Program-made: the position numbers and the translations under genes | Notes under the pieces: generated by a model | What the model saw: the letters and a program-made list of their open reading frames with translations, nothing else | The model's database searches: none | What the model was told of the DNA's origin: nothing | Assembly: GCF_963975345.1 (NCBI RefSeq) | Contig: NZ_CAXBGE010000012.1 | Location: forward strand, 1-64,000 | Direction of reading: 5' to 3' | Length of the DNA stretch: 64,000 nucleotides | From: Maricaulis sp963975345 | GTDB lineage: Bacteria > Pseudomonadota > Alphaproteobacteria > Caulobacterales > Maricaulaceae | Part shown: positions 7,947-15,876 of the stretch, in pieces | Numbering within the stretch: the stretch's first letter is position 1 | Layout: each line of letters starts with the position of its first letter

Positions 7947-8430
7947 CAGAACCTTCTGCTCGGGCGGGCAGTTCAGGAATGTATCGACGTCGAAGATCGG
8001 CGCGCAGCAATTCGACTTCGGCATCGCTCAACTTCGCCTCCTTGTTCTCGCCAGGCGTGGCGGCATTTCGGGTTTCCATCTGTGCAATCCTTTCCTCGCG
8101 TTCGGCGCGGCGCAGGGCGGTATAGGCATTGGCCAGTTTGACCGCCTTGGCCGGATCGCCGATCAGATATTCGGTCTCAGCCTCCAGCCGTCGTCGCCGC
8201 AACGCCGCCTCACGAATTTTTTCGCGTTTGGCCGCGCCCATCGCGCGCCACTCACCGGCCCGCGCATTGACCCGCGACACCGACACCTCCATCAGCGCCG
8301 CAACCACCGCCGCCGTCTTCCCGCCCTCACGCAGCAGAAGGTAGGGATACCAGTCCGGCAGATCGCGGCGCCTCTGTGGGGCCTTTTCCGTCGGTTCGTC
8401 TGGCTCGGTTTTTTCGGGTTCTTGGGTCAT
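7900..8430 (-). CDS. Small-terminase-like protein, GTA g1 position
   Basis: About 176 residues. A disordered acidic N-terminus (MTQEPEKTEPDEPTEK) is followed by a helix-turn-helix-like stretch (GKTAAVVAALMEVSVSRVNA). A very basic helical middle (AAKREKIREAALRRRRLEAE) and a Lys/Arg-rich tail complete it. Its position immediately upstream of the large terminase, and the HTH, fit the small terminase of RcGTA-like elements, but sequence alone does not prove it. The frame is open upstream to 9036; that part runs through repeat D and the GIY-YIG gene and is rejected. Confidence 0.7.
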   Translation of the reverse strand: MTQEPEKTEPDEPTEKAPQRRRDLPDWYPYLLLREGGKTAAVVAALMEVSVSRVNARAGEWRAMGAAKREKIREAALRRRRLEAETEYLIGDPAKAVKLANAYTALRRAEREERIAQMETRNAATPGENKEAKLSDAEVELLRADLRRRYIPELPARAEGSDAGSGDGKSAARTRE

Positions 8431-8627
8431 GCCGAATATTAGGCGGCTGACTGTTCCGGTCGGATTGTTTGTGGGTTTGGCGGCGTTAGCGCCTGCCGGC
8501 ATTGGGGAAATTATTCGCGGCGGCGTGGATAGGCGGGAGGTTATCCCCGCAATTGGGGTGGTTTCGGCGGTGGCGGGTGGGAAATGGCGACGTTTCTTGG
8601 CCAATACCCCCCACAACCCACACAACA

Positions 8628-8732
8628 TCTTCCCCCGGAGGAGCGCGTAGCGCGAATTCCGGGGTCTGCTGTGGGTGAGGGCGCGAGCTCGATTCCTCTC
8701 CGGCAGACCCCGGAATGAATCCGGGGGAAGAT
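8628..8732. repeat. Palindromic intergenic repeat, copy D
   Basis: It starts CTTCCCCCGGAGGAGCGCGT (long type) and ends GAATGAATCCGGGGGAAG (short type). Inner half-sites are CCGGGGTCTGC and GGCAGACCCCGG. The remaining ~300 bases between the g1 start (8430) and the GIY-YIG start (8833) show no other convincing feature. Confidence 0.8.
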
Positions 8733-8832
8733 GTAATGATGGTTGGGCGTGCATTTTCTCCCAGTGGGGGAAATCACGCATTTCAATAAAGTTGAGCGTG
8801 AAACAAATCACAACCTGTGATACTATTCTCGC

Positions 8833-9162
8833 ATGCAAACACCGGAAGCCGTTTACATCATGGCCAGCCGCCCGCGCGGCGCGCTCTATGTCGGGCGCAG
8901 CAAGAATCTGGTCTGGCGCGTCTGGCAGCACCGCACCGGCGCCATCCCCGGCCACACCCGCCGCTACAACATCAAACAGCTGGTCTATTTCGAATACCAG
9001 GACAATTGGGAAGCCGCCTGGGCGCGCGAGCATCAACTCAAGCGTTATCGTCGCGAGTGGAAATTCAATCTGATCGAAGCCGGCAATCCCGGCTGGAAAG
9101 ATTTATGGTTCCAGATCACCGAAGATGAAGCGATACCATTGCCGCCGCCTTATGGGGTGTGA
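8833..9162 (+). CDS. GIY-YIG domain endonuclease, small single-domain type
   Basis: 109 residues covering essentially one GIY-YIG domain. The two signature strands appear as VYIMAS (residues ~7-12) and LYVGRSKNL (~18-26). A conserved Arg-His helix follows (VWRVWQHRTG), then the catalytic Glu region AREHQLKRYRREWK and a terminal GNPGWKDLW motif. These are diagnostic of the short UvrC-N/YhbQ-like proteins common in alphaproteobacteria, whose biological role is mostly unknown. The gene is flanked by palindromic repeat copies D on the left and E and F on the right, which suggests a relation between nuclease and repeat. Confidence 0.92.
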   Translation: MQTPEAVYIMASRPRGALYVGRSKNLVWRVWQHRTGAIPGHTRRYNIKQLVYFEYQDNWEAAWAREHQLKRYRREWKFNLIEAGNPGWKDLWFQITEDEAIPLPPPYGV

Positions 9163-9230
9163 GCGATGCGCACGATTTCGGCGTCTGAAAGCTCCCGCCT
9201 TCTCCACAACACCTCTTCCCCAACAACACC

Positions 9231-9333
9231 TCTTCCCCCGGATTTATTCCGGGGCCTGCCAGAGGGAAATCCAGCCAGACTCCCTAACGATGGCAGACCC
9301 CGGAAGTCGCGCTGCGCGCTCCTCCGGGGGAAG
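9231..9333. repeat. Palindromic intergenic repeat, copy E
   Basis: It starts CTTCCCCCGGATTTATTCCG (short type) and ends GCGCTCCTCCGGGGGAAG (long type). Inner half-sites are CCGGGGCCTGCC and GGCAGACCCCGG. It lies immediately downstream of the GIY-YIG gene. Confidence 0.8.
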
Positions 9334-9439
9334 ATACTGTGTGTTTTTGGGAGATAGGCGGACGTTGTTTTGGTTGGGATATGGAAACCGACGACTCAGC
9401 GCGACGCCCGCAAGAAAATCCATCCCCACCAACAACACC

Positions 9440-9531
9440 TCTTCCCCCGGACTTGTTCCGGGGCCTGCTGAGGTTCCCAGTGCAAGCTCATTTCCCCTCC
9501 GGCAGGCCCCGGAATAAATCCGGGGGAAGAG
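9440..9531. repeat. Palindromic intergenic repeat, copy F
   Basis: It starts CTTCCCCCGGACTTGTTCCG and ends GAATAAATCCGGGGGAAG; both ends are short type. Inner half-sites are CCGGGGCCTGC and GGCAGGCCCCGG. Copies E and F are only ~107 bases apart. Together they fill the ~410-base gene-free stretch between the GIY-YIG gene and the convergent YcgN-type gene. Confidence 0.8.
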
Positions 9532-9575
9532 GAAACTATTTTGGAAAGGTGATGAGAGAGTGAGAAGAGCAGAAC

Positions 9576-10034
9576 CTACTCCTCCTCATCCCCCTCACCC
9601 GGCCATTCCACAATCCGGTCTTCCCAGTCCTCCGGATCGACATCATCCTCGGAGATCACCTGGTTCCTGATCGACATGCCAGCCTTGTGGACGCTCATCG
9701 GGTCGCCGGAGACCAGGGGGTGCCAGTCATAGAGGTCCTTGCCTTCGCCGATCAGGCGGTAGGCGCAGGTTTGGGGCATCCATTCCAATTCGGTGACGTT
9801 TTTCGGGGTGAGGATGACGCAGTCGGGGACGCGGGCTTTGCGGTTGGTGTAGTCGCCGCAGCGGCAGGTGTCGGCGTTGAACAGGCGGCAGGTGACGTCG
9901 GTGTGCAGGCGCAGGCCTGAGTCTTCGTCTTCGAGCTGGATCAGGCAGCATTTGCCGCAGCCATCGCAGAGCGACTCCCATTCGGGCTTGCTCAATTGCG
10001 ACAATGTTTTCGTTTTCCAGAAGGGCTGTGTCAT
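9576..10034 (-). CDS. YcgN-type (UPF0260) cysteine cluster protein
   Basis: About 152 residues with the family's cysteine pattern. CDGCGKCCL lies near residue 25, TCRLFNADTCRCGDY in the middle, VPDCVILTP follows, and TCAYRLI comes before a C-terminal SGDPMSVHKAGMS. The arrangement resembles an Fe-S or zinc site (CxxCGKCC), but the biochemical role of the family is not established. ATG 10034 (MTQPFWKTKTL) matches the usual start of the family; upstream residues to 10058 look spurious. A very acidic C-terminus (EGDEEE) ends the protein. Confidence 0.9.
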   Translation of the reverse strand: MTQPFWKTKTLSQLSKPEWESLCDGCGKCCLIQLEDEDSGLRLHTDVTCRLFNADTCRCGDYTNRKARVPDCVILTPKNVTELEWMPQTCAYRLIGEGKDLYDWHPLVSGDPMSVHKAGMSIRNQVISEDDVDPEDWEDRIVEWPGEGDEEE

Positions 10035-10126
10035 GTCTGTCGCCTGAATTTGGCCCATTTGTGCGGGCCTAGAGTTTGCTGCGGACCTGCGCGTTACGGC
10101 GGGTCCGGATTTCGGGTGGCTATAGC

Positions 10127-12112
10127 ATGTTCAACGAGCCGTATCGCGCCGATCACATGATGGAGCGCCAGCAGCGACAGCGGCGCACGCTCATCATCGG
10201 TGCCAGCGTGACTGTTGTCAGCCTGCTCGGCATGCTGATCGCGGCGGCATTGGTGTGGAATTGGGCGTTTCACGACCTGCCACCGGCGCCGGGCTCGGCG
10301 GCGGAGCTGTGGTCGGTGCGGCTGGAGCCTTCGGTGACCGTGCTGGACACCCATGGCGATGTCCTCGCCGTGCGGGGGCCGCTTTATGCGCGCGCCGTGT
10401 CGCTCGATGCCTTGCCAGCTTACGTGCCGCAGGCCTTCCTGGCGATCGAGGATCAACGCTTTTACGAGCATGACGGTGTCGATTATCGCGGCGTGGTGCG
10501 AGCCCTGTCGGTCAATCTTCGCGCCGGACATTCGGTGCAGGGTGGCTCGACGATCACCATGCAGCTGGTCAAGAATCTGATCCTGACCCCGGAGCGGACC
10601 TTGCGGCGCAAGCTGCAGGAAATCCGCCTCGCCTGGTCGCTGGAAGAAAACCTCACCAAGACCGAGATCCTCGAGCTCTATCTCAACCGGATCTATCTCG
10701 GCGCCCGTGCCTTCGGCGTCGAAGCGGCGGCGCATCGCTATTTCTCCAAACCGGCGACTGATCTGACCCTGGCCGAAGCGGCGATGCTGGCGGCCTTGCC
10801 CAAGGCGCCGTCGCGGCTTGATCCGACCGTCAATCTGGTCGCCGCCCAAGCGCGCGCCGAACAGGTGCTGGCCGCGATGCTCGAGGCCGGTTTCATCACC
10901 GAGGAAGAACGCGCCGAGGCGGTCGCCAATCCGGGCGTGCCGGTGCCGGCCAGTCTCGATCCGCAGGCCGGTGTGACCTGGGGCTATGTGTTTGATTATG
11001 CGGTGCTGGAAGCGGCCCGGCTCTTGCCCGACGATGTACCCGATCTGGTGATCCGCACCACGATCGATCCGGCGCTGACCCTGGCGGCCCGCGACGCTAT
11101 TGCCGGCGTGCTCGATAGCGATGGCGCCGCGGTCAATGCCAGCGAGGCGGCGATTGTTTTGCTGGCACCGGATGGGGCGATCCGTGCCTTTGCCGGCGGG
11201 CGCGACTATCTGGTCAGCCAGTTCAACCGCGCCATCCAGGCCCAGCGCCAGCCCGGCTCGGCCTTCAAACCGGTCGTGTTCACGGCAGCGCTCGAAGCGG
11301 GCTACGACCCCTCATCGGCGGTATGGGACGAGCCGGTCGATCTGGACGGCTGGGAGCCCGAGAATTTCTCCGGCGGCTATCGCGGTCTGGTGACGCTGCA
11401 GGAAGCACTGCGCCGCTCGATCAATACCGTCGCGGTTCAGGTCGCCGATGATGTTGGCCTGCCCCATATTGTCGAGACCGGTCACCGGCTTGGCATCGCC
11501 TCGCCGCTGCCGGAACTGCCCGCCATCGCGCTCGGGGCGGCCGAGGTCAATTTGCTGGAATTAACGGCGGTCTATTCGGTGTTTCCGCGCGATGGCCAGC
11601 GCTTCGATCCCTGGTTCATCGAGAGCATCGCCAATTCACGCGGCGAGGTCTTGTATGAGCACCCCGCCATCGCCGCGCCGCAGGTCATCACCCCGGCGAT
11701 TGCGCGCTCGATGTCCACGATGCTGCAGGATGTGGTAATATCCGGCACCGGTCACCGCGCCGCCCTGGCCGGCGGCCGCCGCGCCGGTGGCAAGACCGGC
11801 ACCAGCCAGTCCTTCCGCGACGCCTGGTTCATCGGTTTCACCGCCGACTACACCGCCGGCGTCTGGGTCGGCAATGATGATGACAGCCCGATGCGCAATG
11901 TCACCGGCGGCGGCCTGCCGGCGACAATCTGGCAGCACTACATGACACAGGTGCATCAAGGCATCCCGGTCCACGCGCTCAGCGCTCCGGCACCACGCGC
12001 GCGCTCGGAACGTGAAGAGCGGCTGGCGGCGTTTTATTCCGAACTGTCGGGCGCTTTCGACGATCTGCTCGCCGACGCATCATCCGGCGGCGGCGCTTCC
12101 AGGGATCGCTGA
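10127..12112 (+). CDS. Bifunctional class A penicillin-binding protein (PBP1-type)
   Basis: About 661 residues. A cytoplasmic basic N-terminus and one membrane anchor (~residues 21-45) lead into a GT51 transglycosylase domain (~70-235). The GT51 domain has catalytic Glu in AIEDQRFYEHDGVD (E ~108), GGSTITMQLVKN and RKLQEIRLAWSLE. The transpeptidase domain (~335-640) has SxxK as QPGSAFKPVVF (S ~378), SxN as RRSINTVA and the KTGT box followed by SFRDAWFIGFTADYTAGVWVG. It polymerises and cross-links peptidoglycan in the periplasm. It lacks the long OB/outer regions of large PBP1A proteins. I chose ATG 10127. Its 3' end overlaps the opposing channel gene by 79 bases. Confidence 0.93.
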   Translation: MFNEPYRADHMMERQQRQRRTLIIGASVTVVSLLGMLIAAALVWNWAFHDLPPAPGSAAELWSVRLEPSVTVLDTHGDVLAVRGPLYARAVSLDALPAYVPQAFLAIEDQRFYEHDGVDYRGVVRALSVNLRAGHSVQGGSTITMQLVKNLILTPERTLRRKLQEIRLAWSLEENLTKTEILELYLNRIYLGARAFGVEAAAHRYFSKPATDLTLAEAAMLAALPKAPSRLDPTVNLVAAQARAEQVLAAMLEAGFITEEERAEAVANPGVPVPASLDPQAGVTWGYVFDYAVLEAARLLPDDVPDLVIRTTIDPALTLAARDAIAGVLDSDGAAVNASEAAIVLLAPDGAIRAFAGGRDYLVSQFNRAIQAQRQPGSAFKPVVFTAALEAGYDPSSAVWDEPVDLDGWEPENFSGGYRGLVTLQEALRRSINTVAVQVADDVGLPHIVETGHRLGIASPLPELPAIALGAAEVNLLELTAVYSVFPRDGQRFDPWFIESIANSRGEVLYEHPAIAAPQVITPAIARSMSTMLQDVVISGTGHRAALAGGRRAGGKTGTSQSFRDAWFIGFTADYTAGVWVGNDDDSPMRNVTGGGLPATIWQHYMTQVHQGIPVHALSAPAPRARSEREERLAAFYSELSGAFDDLLADASSGGGASRDR

Positions 12113-12915
12113 ACCAGCGCCGTCAGCGCCGCAATCTCACCGCGCAGGCCCGCGATCTCGCTTTGCAGCTCGACCACGTCCTCACCGACCTCAACATCAC
12201 GTTGTTCGTCCGCGTCGAAGTGTTTTGACTGTAAACTGTCGACGATGATGGCGATGAAGAGGTTGAGGATGGCGAAACTGGTCAGCACGATGAAGACAAG
12301 GAAAAACGCCCAAGCCCAGGGATGGAATTCCATCACCGGCAAAGCGAGATCCGCCGCCCAGCCCTCCAGCGTCATCACCTGGAACAGCGAAAACGCGCTA
12401 TCGCCCAACGTGCCGAACCGGTCCGGATTGGTCACGGCGAACAGCTTGGTCGCCATCACGGAGGAGACGTAGAACATCAGGGCGAGCACCGCGATCACCG
12501 CGCCCATGCCGGGAATTGCGTTGAGCAGGGCTTCGACCACCTTGCGCATTTGCGGCATCACCGAGAACAGGCGGAAAGCGCGCAAAATGCGCAGCGAGCG
12601 CAAAACCGAAAAACTGCCCGCCATCGGCACGACCGAGACGAGGATCACGATCAGGTCGAACCAGTTCCAGCCGGAGGTGAAAAAACGCAAACGATAGGCG
12701 ATCAGCTTCAACGCCAGCTCAATGAGGAAGATCGCGATCACGATCTGGTCGATCAGCGGCAGGATATCGGTAAACCAGGGCGGATCGAACGGCAGGGTAA
12801 CGAGACCCAGCGCGAGCGCATTGATCAGGATCACCGCCATGATCGAATTGCGAAACGCCGCGCTCTCGACAAAGGCGGTCAACCGCGCCGTTATCCCGTT
12901 TTCTGTACTTGTCAT
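12034..12915 (-). CDS. Bacterial voltage-gated sodium channel-like ion channel (BacNav type)
   Basis: 293 residues, a single six-helix channel domain. S4 carries regularly spaced arginines (RSLRILRAFR, R106/109/112/115). The pore loop reads FQVMTLEGWA (residues ~179-187), close to the TLESWA filter of NaChBac, with the selectivity Glu kept. S6 is IVLTSFAILNLFIAIIVDSL. After S6 there is an acidic neck and a heptad coiled coil (VVELQSEIAGLRGEIAALTA, ~247-266), as in tetrameric BacNav channels. A sodium-selective, voltage-gated tetramer in the inner membrane is the likely role. Confidence 0.85.
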   Translation of the reverse strand: MTSTENGITARLTAFVESAAFRNSIMAVILINALALGLVTLPFDPPWFTDILPLIDQIVIAIFLIELALKLIAYRLRFFTSGWNWFDLIVILVSVVPMAGSFSVLRSLRILRAFRLFSVMPQMRKVVEALLNAIPGMGAVIAVLALMFYVSSVMATKLFAVTNPDRFGTLGDSAFSLFQVMTLEGWAADLALPVMEFHPWAWAFFLVFIVLTSFAILNLFIAIIVDSLQSKHFDADEQRDVEVGEDVVELQSEIAGLRGEIAALTALVQRSLEAPPPDDASASRSSKAPDSSE

Positions 12916-13283
12916 GGGGCCCCCGTCACCGCCTGCTTCCTAACCCCAGAGAGCAGCAAGTCAACGTCGATTTGAGCCGCTTGGCGCTGCGGCTGCATCA
13001 CGCCAAGCGGTGTATTACACACGAAAATACGGTCGGCGCATAAAAAATGAGCGCCGCCGATTGCGAAACCGGGCCACGTCAATCTGGTTGTCCCGGCGCA
13101 CCAAAATCTCACAACTCACTCTTTTCACTGCGCTTTTATTGCCAACCCCCAGCGCAGCCGATTTTTCTGCACACGAGACCCGGCGACATCCCGCCGCAGC
13201 CCGAGCGGAAAAAAGCCCAGCTTTAGCCGGACCTTAAGGACGAGCTGCGCCCACTGGACGCTCTTGAGTAGCAGGAAATTTTT
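12916..13283. other. Intergenic region between divergent channel and GGDEF-EAL genes
   Basis: It must hold both divergent promoters, but I could not assign convincing -35/-10 boxes. AGGA lies about eight bases before ATG 13284. Several short open frames here have no coding character. Confidence 0.4.
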
Positions 13284-15305
13284 ATGCCCATTGAACGGTT
13301 GCATTACCCAGACCGTCGGTCCGCCAAACTTTTGACGGTGACCGGGGATATCGACCGTGAATTGGCGATCGCCTTCCGGCCCGTCGTGCGGGGATTCCTG
13401 CTGGCGATGTCATTGTATTATACGTTGCTCAGCTTGTCCTATATTGTCTTTCCACCGCACCACTATCCGTTTTGGGAACATTCCACCATGCTGGGCCTGA
13501 TCGGGTCCTCAGCGGTGTCCGGCTGGATAATGTACCGGGCCAGCCGTCACACCTGCCGCAAGCTGTCGATCGAGTTGTACACCATCGCCGCCAGCGCGAT
13601 CGTGCTGACCAATATTGCCGTGCATATGTCTTTCCGTTTCCAGCCGGAAAACCTGATCTACTTCATCCTGGCGATGCCGACTTTCGCCGCCTCCTGCATC
13701 AGCATGCGGACCATGATTCCCATCGTCGCGATCACGCTCGCAACGATGATGGGCTTCATCGCCACCTATGCTCCTGACATGCTGGTCCAGTATCTGTTCC
13801 TCGCCGTTGCGGCCGGCATCGCCGCGACCGGCATGGCAAACCTGATGCGCGGAACCGTGTTTCGCGCCGTCCAGGCCCGTATGGAGTCAGACCAACACCG
13901 GGCGAAGGCCGAGAGCTTGGCGGCCAAGGCCGAAGAGCTGACGCGCCAGACTCGCGAACTTGCCGAACGCGATCACCTGACAGGGCTGGCCAACAGATTT
14001 AGCTTTTTCAACAGTTTCGGAACCGCACTTGCCAGGCGGCGGTCGACCGATTCGGAAAGTGTGCTCGCCTTGATCGATCTGGACGGGTTCAAGCCGGTCA
14101 ATGATGCCTATGGTCATTCCGTTGGCGATCAGTTGCTGGGCGAAGTCGGTCGGCGGCTCACCGCCATTGCCCCGCGTCAGAGCATACTCGCCCGCCTCGG
14201 CGGCGATGAATTTGCCATCCTGGTTCGCCGCAACCGCCTCACAACCAGCGTCGAGTCCTTCGGCCAGAGCCTGTGTAAAAATCTCAGCGAGCCCTACGCC
14301 ATCAATGCCATCCGGGCCAATATTACCGCCTCGATCGGGCTGGTCGTCTGCGACCGCCCCGACCTCTCGATCCGGCAATTGATGGAACGCGGCGATTTCG
14401 CCCTGACCTCGGCCAAGCAGACAACGCGCGGCGAGGCTGTCGTATTCGGCTCACACCATGAGACCGACATGCTCAGCGCCGGGCGGATCGACCAAGCCCT
14501 GCGCGCCTGCCCGCTCGAGTCCGAACTGCGGGTCGTTTTCCAGCCGCAATACGATCTGGAGCTGGGCCGCACCTACGGGTTTGAGGCGCTCGGCCGCTGG
14601 AACAGCTCGGTTCTTGGCCCGGTCAGTCCAGACTCTTTCATCAAAGCCGCCGAAGCGTCCGGACTGATCCGGAAAATCACCCAAATTCTGCTTCGCAAAA
14701 CACTGGACGCCTTCAAGGCTTGGCCCGGCGAACTGAGTGTATCGTTTAACCTGTCCGGTCATGATTTAATGTCGCCGGTCGCGGTCGACGAAATTCTGGA
14801 TTTGGTAAAGCGGAGCGGGATCGAGCCGGCGCGGATCGAATTCGAGATCACAGAGACGGTCATGATGACCGATATCGACCAAGCGCGCCGCTCGATCGAG
14901 CGCATTTCGGCGCTCGGCTGCAAGCTGGCGCTCGATGATTTCGGCTCCGGCCATTCCAGTTTCAGCTATCTGCACCAGCTGCCGGTCAGCAAAATCAAAA
15001 TCGACCGATCCTTTGTCACTCCCCTGCTGAAGGACGCCTCGGCGAGCAAGATCGTCAGGACAATCATCAATCTCGGTCACTCTCTCGATCTGGATTGTGT
15101 TGTTGAGGGCGTCGAAACCCAAGCCGAACTCAATCTACTCAAGGACATGCAGGCACGGTATATTCAGGGTTATATTTTCGGCAAGCCGATGGAGGCCGAT
15201 CTTGTGGCGCCTTATCTGGACGCCGAAGCGCGCGGCGTGGAAAAATTCGACCCGGTCCGGCCAGCAAGCTCGACGATAGCAAAATTTCCGGCCCGCCGTC
15301 GCTGA
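13284..15305 (+). CDS. Membrane GGDEF-EAL cyclic-di-GMP turnover protein
   Basis: 673 residues. The N-terminal ~200 residues hold about five membrane segments. A short coiled linker (KAESLAAKAEELTRQ) precedes a GGDEF domain whose motif is intact (LGGDEFAIL, ~residue 303-311). The EAL domain has YGFEALGRW (~431), the metal-site EITETVMMTD, DDFGSGHSSFSYL and KIDRSF, and CVVEGVET. All key catalytic residues are present in both domains, so it may make and degrade cyclic di-GMP, or one activity may be regulatory. The gene stands alone. Confidence 0.93.
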   Translation: MPIERLHYPDRRSAKLLTVTGDIDRELAIAFRPVVRGFLLAMSLYYTLLSLSYIVFPPHHYPFWEHSTMLGLIGSSAVSGWIMYRASRHTCRKLSIELYTIAASAIVLTNIAVHMSFRFQPENLIYFILAMPTFAASCISMRTMIPIVAITLATMMGFIATYAPDMLVQYLFLAVAAGIAATGMANLMRGTVFRAVQARMESDQHRAKAESLAAKAEELTRQTRELAERDHLTGLANRFSFFNSFGTALARRRSTDSESVLALIDLDGFKPVNDAYGHSVGDQLLGEVGRRLTAIAPRQSILARLGGDEFAILVRRNRLTTSVESFGQSLCKNLSEPYAINAIRANITASIGLVVCDRPDLSIRQLMERGDFALTSAKQTTRGEAVVFGSHHETDMLSAGRIDQALRACPLESELRVVFQPQYDLELGRTYGFEALGRWNSSVLGPVSPDSFIKAAEASGLIRKITQILLRKTLDAFKAWPGELSVSFNLSGHDLMSPVAVDEILDLVKRSGIEPARIEFEITETVMMTDIDQARRSIERISALGCKLALDDFGSGHSSFSYLHQLPVSKIKIDRSFVTPLLKDASASKIVRTIINLGHSLDLDCVVEGVETQAELNLLKDMQARYIQGYIFGKPMEADLVAPYLDAEARGVEKFDPVRPASSTIAKFPARRR

Positions 15306-15378
15306 GCCGAACATCGGCACGGGTCGCGGCCCGCTGGACAGCAAGCATTTGTTAGCCCGTCGGCCGCACACTCCAGTC

Positions 15379-15765
15379 ATGCTGACCCGTCTCGCCTTCG
15401 CTGGATTTCTCGCCCTTTGCATCCCCGCCACAGCACCGGCGCAGAGCGGTGACGTCTTGACCGGCTGGACGCGCACCGGCTCGGTATATCAACGCATCAG
15501 CCTGATCCAGGGAACGCCGGCCATGTGTGCCGCGCTCTGCGATGAAGACGGCCAATGCCGGTCCTGGGCCTTCACGCCGGCCGGGCTGGACGATGTCGAT
15601 AGCCGCTGCGCCCTGCTGGCCTCGACACCGACGCCCAGACCCGCCCCACAACGCGTAACTGGCCTGGCGAGCGATATCGCAACCCGGATCGAGGCCGCGG
15701 CCGAACGCCCTCCAAGCCCGCGCGAAATTACCGCGCTGCGAGCGACATTGCCCGGACCTCACTGA
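15379..15765 (+). CDS. Secreted PAN/Apple-type small protein
   Basis: About 128 residues. Residues 1-23 form a signal peptide (LAFAGFLALCIPATAPAQS). The mature part has the PAN-like cysteine pattern MCAALCDEDGQCRSWAF followed by a further Cys (DSRCALL), which resembles the disulfide core of PAN/Apple domains. The C-terminus is Pro/Ala/Arg-rich. ATG 15379 is chosen; the frame is open to 15349 but the signal peptide starts here. A periplasmic binding role would be inference. It follows the GGDEF-EAL gene by 73 bases on the same strand. Confidence 0.65.
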   Translation: MLTRLAFAGFLALCIPATAPAQSGDVLTGWTRTGSVYQRISLIQGTPAMCAALCDEDGQCRSWAFTPAGLDDVDSRCALLASTPTPRPAPQRVTGLASDIATRIEAAAERPPSPREITALRATLPGPH

Positions 15766-15876
15766 GTTTCACCGCCGACCCGGCGCAATTTGATCAGTCT
15801 CGGACAGGAAATTTTTACCTGCCGCTGGCATGATCGCCTCTGACCACCCGCCAACGAGACCTTGGGGAATGCCTTC

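Noticed and set aside
7947..8024. N-terminal extension of the large terminase from ATG 8024
   Set aside because: Overlaps g1 by 125 bases and its AGGAGG lies 12 bases away; ATG 7946 has a better site. Still possible.
8429..8650. Plus-strand 73-codon frame divergent from the small-terminase gene
   Set aside because: Hydrophobic in part, but it runs into repeat copy D and has no ribosome site; probably chance.
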